A DNA stretch of 47,847 nt from JAGVPT01 sp963843065 (GTDB taxonomy: Bacteria; Bacteroidota; Ignavibacteria; UBA10030; UBA8401): the NCBI GenBank assembly GCA_963843065.1, contig CAWJKX010000050.1, positions 1 to 47,847 on the forward strand, read 5' to 3'. This document shows positions 35,021-43,146 of this stretch, piece by piece. Below the pieces are notes generated by a model, which saw only the letters and a program-made list of their open reading frames with translations, searched no databases and was not told the origin of the DNA. Within the stretch, counting starts at the first letter, position 1; each line of letters opens with the position of its first letter. Position numbers and translations under genes: made by a program.

Positions 35021-36446
35021 GTGAATGTAAAAGAGCCCTTCGATTCATTTCGCGCCCGTCTTATGGCGGGCGATGATTCGTGCGAAGCACATACCAGCGA
35101 ATATCTCTCGGTCATTTCACGCCGGAACAACCTCAACGCATATCTTGTAGTTTTTGAAGAAGAAGCGCTTGAACAAGCGCGTTCTATCGATAAAAAAATT
35201 AGAGCAGGAAAAGCAGGACCGCTTGCGGGAATGGCCGTTGCAGTGAAAGATGTCCTTTCCATGCAGGGAAAGAGAACGACATGCGGATCGAAAATTCTCG
35301 CCAGCTTTGACGCGAATCTACGACGCAACAGTCATCGAGAAGCTGCGGGCGGCGGACGCGATCATCATCGGCAAGACCAACATGGATGAATTTGCGATGG
35401 GTTCGTCAACCGAGAATTCAGCTTTCGGTCCTGTGAAAAATCCTGTTGACGAATCGCGTGTGCCGGGCGGTTCAAGCGGCGGCTCTGCGGTCGCTGTCGC
35501 GGCGGGCATGGCGACTGCTGCACTTGGAACCGATACCGGCGGTTCGATCCGCCAGCCAGCCGGTTTATGCGGAGTTTGCGGACTGAAGCCGACGTACGGG
35601 AGGGTGTCCCGTTATGGACTTATTGCGTTTGCATCATCGTTCGATCAGATCGGTGCGTTCGCAAATTCAGCTCGCGATGTTGCCTATTTATTGGGAGTGA
35701 TTGCGGGGCACGATGACCGTGATTCGACGTCGGCAAAGATTCCGGTCCCCGATTATCTTTCCGCGATGGATCGAAACGTCAAAGGATTAAGACTTGGCCT
35801 CCCGAAAGAATATTTTAACGAAGCGTTGAATCCGGGCATCCGGTCCGTGCTTGAGCGGCGTATTGCCCAATTGAAGGACGGCGGAGCGGAAATTGTCGAG
35901 GTCTCTCTTCCACATTCTGAATACACCATCGCAGCATATTACATTCTTGCAACCGCGGAAGCATCATCGAACCTTGCCCGGTATGACGGCGCCCGCTACG
36001 GTTACCGGAGCAAGCACGCCAATAGTTTAATGGAAATGTATACGAAGTCGCGCAGCGAGGGATTTGGTGCGGAAGTAAAACGGCGTATCATGCTTGGCAC
36101 ATATGTCCTTTCTGCCGGTTATTATGATGCGTATTACAAGAAAGCGCAAAAGGTCAGACGGTTGATTCAGGAAGATTTTTTCAACGCGTTCAAAAACGTT
36201 GATTGTTTGATCACACCGATTTCGCCGACGACAGCATTCAAATTTGGAGAAAAAGTTGACGACCCGCTTCAAATGTACTTGAGCGATATCTACACCGTCT
36301 CCGCAAACTTGGCGGGGATTCCGGGAATCAGCGTGCCCGCCGGTGTCGACAATCAAAATCTTCCGATAGGAATGCAGCTTCTCGGCAGGCAATTTGACGA
36401 AGCAACGTTGTTGAAGGTGGCAGATTTTTTAGAAACCGCAAAATAG
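35021..36446 (+). CDS. gatA: Glutamyl-tRNA(Gln) amidotransferase subunit A, frameshifted
   Basis: Amidase subunit of GatCAB, which converts Glu-tRNA(Gln) (and often Asp-tRNA(Asn)) to the amidated form. The GTG at 35021 starts VNVKEPFDSFRARL. The catalytic Lys is in AVAVKDVLSMQGK; the cis-Ser/Ser pair is in PGGSSGGSAVAVAAG and GTDTGGSIRQPA. An extra C at 35318 shifts the frame between FDAN and YDATVIEKL. Joined length is about 475 residues, as expected. Because this gene is normally essential in organisms lacking GlnRS, a sequence error is more likely than real loss. It follows tatA and precedes sucD. Confidence 0.92.
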
Positions 36447-36547
36447 TTTCTCCTCAACCAGGCTGCGGACCAAAAAGTTCGAGATCTCGTCGGACGAAGG
36501 TGGATTTTTTGCAGGCGCTATCAAATTGGAATAAAGAATGAAATCCT

Positions 36548-37565
36548 ATGAGCATACTTGTCAATAAAAAAACTAGACTTGTGGTCCAGGGCATTACGGG
36601 AGGTGAAGGGACATTTCACTCATCGCAGATGCTTGCCTACGGCACGAACGTTGCTGCGGGCGTGACTCCCGGCAAAGGGGGAACAGTGTATAAAGGGAAC
36701 GAAAAGGACCAATTTAAGAGCGAAGTACCGGTGTTCAACACGGTCGCCGAAGCCGTCATGGGGGAAGGAGTGGATACTTCCGTCATCTTTGTTCCGGCGG
36801 CATTTGCGGCTGATGCGGTCATGGAAGCGGCTGATGCGGGAATCGGGCTTATCGTTTGCATCACGGAAGGAATTCCAACAAAGGATATGATTCGCGTCTA
36901 CGAGTACGTTAAACAGAAAGGATCTCGGCTGATCGGTCCGAATTGCCCGGGGATCATTACGCCGGGAGAGTGCAAAGTTGGGATTATGCCCGGCTTCATC
37001 CATAAGACGGGGGCGCGTTGGGCTTGTGTCGCGCAGTGGAACACTCACGTACGAAGCTGTGTGGCAGCTTACCGAGCGCGGTATAGGCCAATCGACGTGT
37101 ATCGGAATCGGCGGCGATCCGATTATCGGGACACGTTTCATCGATGCGATCCGTCTCTTTAATGCAGACGAGAGCACAGATGCAATTGTAATGATAGGGG
37201 AAATCGGCGGAAGCGCTGAAGAAGAAGCAGCGGAATACATCGCCAAACATGTGAAGAAGCCCGTTGTTGGATTCATCGCAGGACGGACTGCGCCTCCGGG
37301 AAGGCGGATGGGGCATGCGGGCGCAATTATTTCCGGCGGGAAAGGAACTGCTGCGGAAAAAATGGAAGCGATGCGCGATGCGGGTATTCATGTGTGCGAT
37401 AGCCCTGCAATGATCGGCGAGACGATGAGGATTGCGCTGGCAAAGAAGCGAACGAAAAGTGCATCCATTCGAGTACGAAGAGTTGTAAAGGAAGTTACCG
37501 GAAAAACGAAATCAAAATCGAAAAAGAAAAAAATATTATTTGAGAGCGAAGGAGTCGACGAGTGA
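36548..37565 (+). CDS. sucD: Succinyl-CoA synthetase alpha subunit, frameshifted
   Basis: TCA-cycle enzyme subunit that carries the phosphohistidine. N-terminal CoA-binding motif TRLVVQGITGGEGTFHSSQM; IGPNCPGIITPGE; and the active His in GRRMGHAGAIISGG. An extra G in a five-G run at 37009-37013 shifts the frame between HKTG and RVGLVSRSGTLTYE. Joined length is about 339 residues; roughly the last 30 are a Lys-rich tail (GKTKSKSKKKK) beyond the usual end. No sucC is adjacent. The stop overlaps the GTG start of ndk. Confidence 0.92.
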
Positions 37566-37978
37566 CAGAACGTACTCTTTGTATTCTAAAACCGGATTGC
37601 GTAAGGAAAAACCTTCAGGGCGAAGTGTTGGCAAGAGTCCAAAAGGCGGGATTCAAGATTCTGGGGATGAAAAACATTCGATTGACAAGAGAAGAGGCGG
37701 GGGCATTTTACGCTGTACATAAAGGACGCCCGTTTTACGATGGGCTCGTGAACTTTATGACGTCCGGTCATTGCGTTCCCGTCGCCCTGGAAAAGGTAAA
37801 TGCGGTGGCCGATTATCGAAAGATCATCGGGGCGACCGATCCGAAAGATGCCGATGAAGGCACGATTCGGAAGCTGTTTGCCGACAGCAAGAGCGAGAAT
37901 ATCGTTCATGGCTCTGATTCTGTTGAGAATGGCAGGATTGAAGTTGCCTTCTTTTTTGCCGAGAGTGAATTGATCTGA
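37562..37978 (+). CDS. ndk: Nucleoside diphosphate kinase
   Basis: 138 residues. Phosphorylates NDPs from NTPs through phosphohistidine His116 (NIVHGSDS). TLCILKPDCVRKN and HKGRPFYDGLVNFMTSG are family motifs. The GTG start overlaps the sucD stop by four bases (GTGA), so the two are coupled, an apt pairing with succinyl-CoA synthetase, which makes the triphosphate. Confidence 0.95.
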   Translation: MTERTLCILKPDCVRKNLQGEVLARVQKAGFKILGMKNIRLTREEAGAFYAVHKGRPFYDGLVNFMTSGHCVPVALEKVNAVADYRKIIGATDPKDADEGTIRKLFADSKSENIVHGSDSVENGRIEVAFFFAESELI

Positions 37979-38151
37979 GAGAATTCGGGGGGAAGGAGAC
38001 AGGAGAAAGAAGCAGAATGTAATGCGGCATCATTAATCGACTTGGACTGTATTAAACGGCTATCAGATCATCGTCCAGTCTTTGCCACGGTCAGAGGGAA
38101 AGGGCACAAACCTTTTTTATAGAGTCTTCGGCCATAATCCATTCATCTGAA

Positions 38152-38688
38152 ATGCTTGCCCACTGGAAAAAACTCGCATCAAAAGTTGTCCATAAAAATC
38201 CCTGGTGGCATTATTACCTTGATTCATTCCAAATTCCAAATGGGGTGAAGGGAGAATATCATTATGTACACACCGAAGGGTCGAGCCTCATCATTCCGGT
38301 GATGGACGACGGAAAAATCATCCTTGTCAATCAATACCGCTATTTACGAGATCGGGAAAGTATTGAATTTCCATGCGGCGGTGTGAAGCCGGGACATACC
38401 TATGATGAGATGGCCCGGTTGGAGCTGGAAGAAGAAACGGGATACGTTGCACAATCATGGAACATGGCGGGAGAGTTTAATCCTTTCAACGGTGTTACCG
38501 ATGAAATGTGCACGGTGTTCATCGCTCGCGGCCTTTCGTTTGTCGTTGCAAAGCCCGAGGCGACCGAAGAATTTGAGCTTTTGCAGGTTGCTCCTGAAAA
38601 ATTTGAGGCAATGATTGCGGGCGGGGATATCTGGGATGGAATGACGCTTGCGGCGTGGCTCTTGGTGAGAAAACAATTTATCAAATAG
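38152..38688 (+). CDS. NUDIX hydrolase (ADP-ribose pyrophosphatase-like)
   Basis: 178 residues. The NUDIX box spans GGVKPGHTYDEMARLELEEE, then TGY. The EE core that binds metal is intact, but the first Glu of G-x5-E is not in its normal place (His-Thr) and the Arg of REL is Leu, so the motif is somewhat divergent. The upstream beta strand VNQYRYLRDRESIEFPCGG is typical of the ADP-ribose pyrophosphatase branch. Probably a housecleaning nucleotide hydrolase. It converges with the gene at 38735. Confidence 0.85.
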   Translation: MLAHWKKLASKVVHKNPWWHYYLDSFQIPNGVKGEYHYVHTEGSSLIIPVMDDGKIILVNQYRYLRDRESIEFPCGGVKPGHTYDEMARLELEEETGYVAQSWNMAGEFNPFNGVTDEMCTVFIARGLSFVVAKPEATEEFELLQVAPEKFEAMIAGGDIWDGMTLAAWLLVRKQFIK

Positions 38689-38734
38689 TAAGCTTCAGCC
38701 GCGCCGTGGCTTAACATCATGGCGTGACTATTTT

Positions 38735-39874
38735 TCAAATTCCCTTTAGTGCATTCTTCAAATCGTCGATCAAATCTTCCACATCTTCGATGCCGACGGA
38801 GATCCGAACCAATCCGTCGGTAACTCCGTTTTTGATCCGCTCTGATTTTGGAACTGACGCGTGTGTCATCGTGGCAGGATGAGATATGAGCGTCTCTACG
38901 CCGCCGAGGCTTTCAGCAAGCGCGCACACACGAACTCGTTTCAAAAATCGTTTAGCGTTGTTAAGGCTTCCAACGTCGAACGAAATCATTCCACCAAATC
39001 CGCTCATCTGCCTTCTGGCCAGTGCGTATTGAGGATGGCTTCGTAAACCGGGGTAATTTACCTTTACGATTTTTTTCTGTGCCGCCAGCCATTCTGCGAT
39101 AATCGTGGCGTTTTCGCAGTGCTGCTTCATTCTGACCGACAGCGTTTTCGTCCCGCGCAAACAAAGCCATGCATCGAAGGGACTCATAATTCCCCCGATG
39201 GCTTTTTGACAGAAGCGGAGTTTTTCGACGATCTCCGCATTGTTCGTAACAACCATTCCTCCAAGCATATCACTGTGCCCGTTCAAATATTTTGTTACGC
39301 TGTGAACGACGACGTCGATTCCGAATTCAATCGGCCTCTGTAAAAATGGAGTGGCAAAAGTATTGTCAACGACGGAAATAAAATGATGTGCACGCGCCAA
39401 TTTTGCGATTGCTCCAAGGTCGGTAATTTCCATCGTCGGATTCGTCGGCGTTTCGACGAAGATCATTTTCGTGCTTGGTTTGCGAGCCCGAACAACACTG
39501 TTCATGTCGGTCGTGTTGATAAAATCGAATTGGAGTCCAAATTTTTCGAATACCATTTTTGCGATGCGATACGTTCCCCCATAGACATTGTTCGTCACAA
39601 TAATGTGATCTCCTGGGGAGAGAAGACGAAAAAGTGCATCGATTGCTGCCATCCCGGATGCAAACGCCATTCCTTCTTCCGCATTTTCAAGTGCGGCAAT
39701 ATTCTTTTCCAGAGCTGTGCGTGTTGGATTTGAAACACGGGAATATTCGTACCCTTTATTCTTGCCTAATTCTGCCTGGACGTACGTCGAAGTAAGAAAA
39801 ACCGGAGTCATCACGGCACCGGTTGTCGGGTCGGGCTGTTGTCCGGCGTGGATTGCCTTTGTTGAGAATTTCAT
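38735..39874 (-). CDS. Cystathionine gamma-synthase/gamma-lyase (PLP enzyme)
   Basis: 379 residues, Cys/Met-metabolism PLP enzyme. The PLP lysine is Lys195 in HSVTKYLNGHSD. Other family motifs: YEYSRVSNPTR, FASGMAAIDA, FVETPTNPTMEI, VDNTFATPFLQRP and SLGGVETLISHPATMTH. Sequence alone does not separate the synthase (MetB) from the lyase. The adjacent cystathionine beta-synthase favours gamma-lyase, that is, cysteine made from homocysteine by reverse transsulfuration. Confidence 0.92.
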   Translation of the reverse strand: MKFSTKAIHAGQQPDPTTGAVMTPVFLTSTYVQAELGKNKGYEYSRVSNPTRTALEKNIAALENAEEGMAFASGMAAIDALFRLLSPGDHIIVTNNVYGGTYRIAKMVFEKFGLQFDFINTTDMNSVVRARKPSTKMIFVETPTNPTMEITDLGAIAKLARAHHFISVVDNTFATPFLQRPIEFGIDVVVHSVTKYLNGHSDMLGGMVVTNNAEIVEKLRFCQKAIGGIMSPFDAWLCLRGTKTLSVRMKQHCENATIIAEWLAAQKKIVKVNYPGLRSHPQYALARRQMSGFGGMISFDVGSLNNAKRFLKRVRVCALAESLGGVETLISHPATMTHASVPKSERIKNGVTDGLVRISVGIEDVEDLIDDLKNALKGI

Positions 39875-39971
39875 ATGGCTCCGTTGTTGTCGTACATCGT
39901 AAATTTCTTTTCAGCAATCCTGTGAACCTCTAGAAGCATTGATCCTTCCGCGTTCAAGTTTGTTACGAACG

Positions 39972-40139
39972 TCAGCGTAGAAACCCGAGTAAGGCGTCTT
40001 TTAATGCAACATGAGGCTTCTGCGGCTGTGCTGCATACCGTTCGTCGTGTGCCTGTGCCGCATTGTTGATGATTTCGTGAAATGGGGCGCGGACAACCTC
40101 AGTTAATTTGTCAAGTTTATCGGCTGCTGATTTTCGCAT
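39972..40139 (-). CDS. 55-residue hypothetical protein
   Basis: A short open frame between the CBS-domain ORF and the PLP enzyme. It starts MRKSAADKLDKLTEVVRAPF at the ATG at 40139 and ends DALLGFLR at the TGA at 39972. The composition is protein-like (amphipathic, Ala/Lys/Asp-rich, no rare runs) and it has the same direction and close spacing (12 bp) as the gene before it. No ribosome site or family was recognised. Confidence 0.4.
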   Translation of the reverse strand: MRKSAADKLDKLTEVVRAPFHEIINNAAQAHDERYAAQPQKPHVALKDALLGFLR

Positions 40140-40151
40140 TGCATAGGCGAA

Positions 40152-40520
40152 TTACCGGGAAAGGTATCCTAAAACGTCAAACCGGGTGATGATCCCTATA
40201 AGGCCGGCATCGCTCCTCACCAACACCGCAGGCTCCTTCTTGGCAAAATATTCCACTGCTCGGCTGATTTCCTCATTCATGTGGAGTTCGGGAAAAGGAG
40301 GTTCCATTACTGTCCGCACCCGTGCGTCAAACTTCGAGGAATCCTTTAACAAGATGGTGAGGAGGTTTCCCTCCGAAACACTGCCGATGCAATGTTTGTT
40401 GTCGAAGACGGGCAATTGCGAAATGTTCTTTCCGGTGATCAAATCGAGTGCGGTGCGAATTGTTGAGGAAGCATCGACCGTAATCAATTGAGGAAGCTTT
40501 GCTGATTTTGATTCGAGCAC
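40152..40520 (-). CDS. CBS-domain pair, C-terminal part of cystathionine beta-synthase split by a stop
   Basis: 122 residues with two CBS domains (LDLITGKNISQLPVFDNKHC, then EYFAKKEPAVLVRSDAGLIG and ITRFDVLGYLS). It starts with a GTG directly after the TAA of the PLP part and in the same reading frame. Together the two parts make ~461 residues, the size of the two-domain cystathionine beta-synthase common in bacteria. The CBS pair would be the regulatory module (adenosyl ligand binding). Either the TAA (40521-40523) is a point error or mutation, or two separate subunits are made. Confidence 0.8.
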   Translation of the reverse strand: MLESKSAKLPQLITVDASSTIRTALDLITGKNISQLPVFDNKHCIGSVSEGNLLTILLKDSSKFDARVRTVMEPPFPELHMNEEISRAVEYFAKKEPAVLVRSDAGLIGIITRFDVLGYLSR

Positions 40521-41540
40521 TTACCGGAGCGTGATGCGTTCGGGGGCGAGAAAGCCGTTCTCTTTCATCCAATCATCGTTGTAGATTTTGCTGAGGTACT
40601 TGGAACCCCCGTCCGGCAGCAGAACGACGACAACGTCTTTCTCAGACAGGCGTTCGGCAAGTTTGAACGCTCCTGCAACAGCAGCGCCGCTTGAACCACC
40701 GGCAAAGATGCCCTCTTCCCGTGTCAACTTTCGTGCCGCAAGGAACGATTCTTTATCGGTCACTTCAATCACTTCGTCGATGTATTCGAAATGGAGCGTA
40801 CCCGGAATATAATCCTGTCCGATTCCCTCCAGCTTGTATGTTCTGAAAACCGGGGAGAATTTTTTTGTATAGAAGAACTCGCGAAGGATTGATCCTTTCG
40901 GATCAATGCCGACCACGCTGATCTTTGGATTCTTCTCCTTCAAAAATTTTCCGGCACCGCTGATTGTTCCTCCCGTACCGATGCCGCACACAAAGTAGTC
41001 GATTTGACCGCCGGTCTGCTCCCAAATTTCCGGGCCTGTTGTGTGGTAGTGCGACTCTTCGTTTTTCGGATTGTAGTGCTGGTCGGCGAGCATTGAGTTT
41101 GGCGTTTCGCGGACGATGCGTTTGGCAACTTCCGTATAGCTTTCAGGAGAATCGTGCGGAACTGCAGTGGGCGTTACGATAACTTCCGCACCAAATGCAC
41201 GAAGCAGTTGAATTTTCTCGCCGCTCATTTTGTCGGGCATCGTGAAAACCGTTTTGTATCCTTTGATCGCTGCAACGATCGCAAGTCCCATTCCTGTGTT
41301 GCCGGAGGTTGACTCGACAATTGTTCCGCCGGGCTTTAGTCGCCCCGTCCTCTCTGCTTCCTCAATTATTTCTACGCCGATTCTGTCTTTTACAGATCCG
41401 CCCGGATTGAAACTTTCCACTTTCGCAAGAATGAGGGGTTTATACCCCTGTGCGATTTTATTGAGCTTGACGAGGGGAGTATTGCCTATAGTCTCTAAAA
41501 TATTTTGTTTAAATTGAATTTTTTTTAAGTCGCTGAGCAT
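40521..41540 (-). CDS. Cystathionine beta-synthase/cysteine synthase PLP domain
   Basis: 339 residues, fold type II PLP enzyme. The PLP lysine is Lys51 in NPGGSVKDRIG. STSGNTGMGLAI is the substrate loop and CGIGTGGTISGAG the phosphate-binding loop. YHTTGPEIWEQTGG and IYNDDWMKENGF are typical of cystathionine beta-synthase rather than CysK. Replaces the hydroxyl of serine by homocysteine (or makes cysteine from O-acetylserine). It is followed in frame by a CBS pair after a single TAA. Confidence 0.93.
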   Translation of the reverse strand: MLSDLKKIQFKQNILETIGNTPLVKLNKIAQGYKPLILAKVESFNPGGSVKDRIGVEIIEEAERTGRLKPGGTIVESTSGNTGMGLAIVAAIKGYKTVFTMPDKMSGEKIQLLRAFGAEVIVTPTAVPHDSPESYTEVAKRIVRETPNSMLADQHYNPKNEESHYHTTGPEIWEQTGGQIDYFVCGIGTGGTISGAGKFLKEKNPKISVVGIDPKGSILREFFYTKKFSPVFRTYKLEGIGQDYIPGTLHFEYIDEVIEVTDKESFLAARKLTREEGIFAGGSSGAAVAGAFKLAERLSEKDVVVVLLPDGGSKYLSKIYNDDWMKENGFLAPERITLR

Positions 41541-41588
41541 GAACGTTTTTTCCTTCCCCTCTATCCAGAGAACAGTGAAATGATTTGT

Positions 41589-42338
41589 TTATGATTTTGC
41601 TATTAGGCTGGCCGAATATGCCGCGCCGAATCCGTTGTCGATGTTCACCACGGTTACCCCCGCCGCACATGAATTCAACATCGTCAGCAACGGAGCAATT
41701 CCGCCGAACGAGGCGCCGTAACCTGTCGATGTCGGAACGGCAATAACGGGGACGCGCACGAGGCCGCCGACAACGCTCGCGAGGGCGCCATCCATTCCGG
41801 CAACAACGATGATGACGCTAGCCTTATGAAGTTTGTCGCTTTGATTCAACAAACGATGAATCCCCGCGACGCCTACATCGTACATTGTTTCAACTTTTTG
41901 CCGCATCATTTTAGCTGTGACAACAGCTTCTTCTGCAACGGGGATATCCGAAGTTCCCGCCGTAACAACGAGGATCATCCTCTTCGTCAGGGGAGACGGC
42001 TTGGGCTCGTTTGCTGTAATCGTGCGCGCATCGGTTTTGTAATGAGCGTTTTTTACAACTTTTCGTACGGCGGCGAAGTCCTTTTTGGATGCCCGGGTGG
42101 CGAGGAGCGTACTGCCGCGTTCAACGATCTTTTTTGCGATGATGGAAATTTGCTGAGGAGTTTTTCCCTCGCACAGAATGACTTCCGGAAATCCCTGACG
42201 CAATTGGCGATGATGGTCGATCGTCGCAAAACCGAGCGACTCGTACGAGAAGTTTTGGATTGCGGAGAGGGCTTTCTCTTCCGAAATCCGTCCTCGTTTC
42301 AGGTCAGCTAAAATTTTTTTGAAGTAGATTTGGTCCAT
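41589..42338 (-). CDS. larB: LarB, nickel-pincer cofactor biosynthesis protein
   Basis: 249 residues from the ATG at 42338 (MDQIYFKKILADLKRG); an in-frame ATG at 42380 would add 14 residues. The C-terminal half has the PurE/AIR-carboxylase-like fold (ILVVTAGTSDIPVAEEAVVT, then DVGVAGIHRLL, VAGMDGALASVVGGLV and PVIAVPTSTGYGASFGG). LarB carboxylates and hydrolyses nicotinic acid adenine dinucleotide in the pathway to the nickel cofactor of lactate racemase. No larA, larC or larE lies nearby, so it is an orphan in this window. Confidence 0.92.
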   Translation of the reverse strand: MDQIYFKKILADLKRGRISEEKALSAIQNFSYESLGFATIDHHRQLRQGFPEVILCEGKTPQQISIIAKKIVERGSTLLATRASKKDFAAVRKVVKNAHYKTDARTITANEPKPSPLTKRMILVVTAGTSDIPVAEEAVVTAKMMRQKVETMYDVGVAGIHRLLNQSDKLHKASVIIVVAGMDGALASVVGGLVRVPVIAVPTSTGYGASFGGIAPLLTMLNSCAAGVTVVNIDNGFGAAYSASLIAKS

Positions 42339-42452
42339 GCGGCATTCATTTTTCTTTGAAGAATATACTCGTTTCGGCATGAAGAATCAAGGAAAGCCGG
42401 CTACAACTGCTGTATTCACTTAATGTTATACGGAAGTGTCCTTTGGCTAACC

Positions 42453-42482
42453 TTGACTATCGGAGGTTTTTTTGCTACTTTG
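42453..42482 (+). promoter_or_regulatory. Candidate promoter of plsY, TTG-N20-TACTTTG
   Basis: TTG at 42453-42455 is followed after exactly 20 bases by TACTTTG at 42476-42482. This is the closest match in the window to the Bacteroidota TTG/TAnnTTTG promoter. It lies about 40 bp ahead of the plsY start and in the divergent gap with larB. Confidence 0.5.
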
Positions 42483-42521
42483 CTCATACGAAACATACAA
42501 ACATAAGATGACAACAATTTC

Positions 42522-43145
42522 TTGCTGATCATTGAAGCTTTTGTCCTGAGTTATCTCATCGGTTCCCTGCCCACTGCCTACATTGTTGTAAAACGAAAAG
42601 CTCACATCGATATCCGTTCCGCAGGCAGTGGCAACGTGGGGACGTTGAATGCGTATGAGGTAACAGGCGAACGGTTTGTCGGTCTCGTTGTTCTTGTTGT
42701 TGATGTGCTGAAAGGTGCATTTGCAGTTCTCCTTATCTCCTTTATTTGGGGTTCTACGTCCGATGCTATTTCGGCCTCTCTTATTGGTATCGTTGTCGGG
42801 CATTGCTTTCCCGTATGGCTGATGTTTAAAGGTGGGAGAGGTCTTGCCGCAGCAGCCGGCGCAATGTTGGCAGTAAGCTGGATATTTGTTGTCATATGGC
42901 TTGTGTGTTGGATAGTCGGATATTCTTTTTCAAAAAATGTCCATGTCGGAAACATTCTTGCAATCATTGCTTCACCCCTGCTTGGCTATGTTGTGCCGAA
43001 GGAAATAATTTTGAAATTCACTATTGCGGCGTTATCAGCCGCTCAGATACTATTAATGTATAGTGCGATGTCGGCCGTTTTGTTCATCCGGCATATCGGA
43101 CCTCTCCGAGATTTGATTACATCGCGAACAACAAGCGGAAAATAA
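42522..43145 (+). CDS. plsY: Glycerol-3-phosphate acyltransferase PlsY
   Basis: 207 residues, five or more membrane segments. Transfers an acyl group from acyl phosphate to glycerol-3-phosphate, the first step of phospholipid synthesis. The three conserved cytoplasmic motifs are visible: SYLIGSLPTAYIV, GSGNVGTLNAYEVTG and FKGGRGLAAAAG. The start is a TTG immediately before the first membrane helix (LIIEAFVLSYLIG). Adjacent to htrA by one base. Confidence 0.94.
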   Translation: MLIIEAFVLSYLIGSLPTAYIVVKRKAHIDIRSAGSGNVGTLNAYEVTGERFVGLVVLVVDVLKGAFAVLLISFIWGSTSDAISASLIGIVVGHCFPVWLMFKGGRGLAAAAGAMLAVSWIFVVIWLVCWIVGYSFSKNVHVGNILAIIASPLLGYVVPKEIILKFTIAALSAAQILLMYSAMSAVLFIRHIGPLRDLITSRTTSGK

Positions 43146-43146
43146 T

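Noticed and set aside
38695..38735. Possible bidirectional terminator between the NUDIX gene and the PLP enzyme
   Set aside because: The AGCCGC/GTGGCT stem is short with a wobble pair and no T run follows closely.
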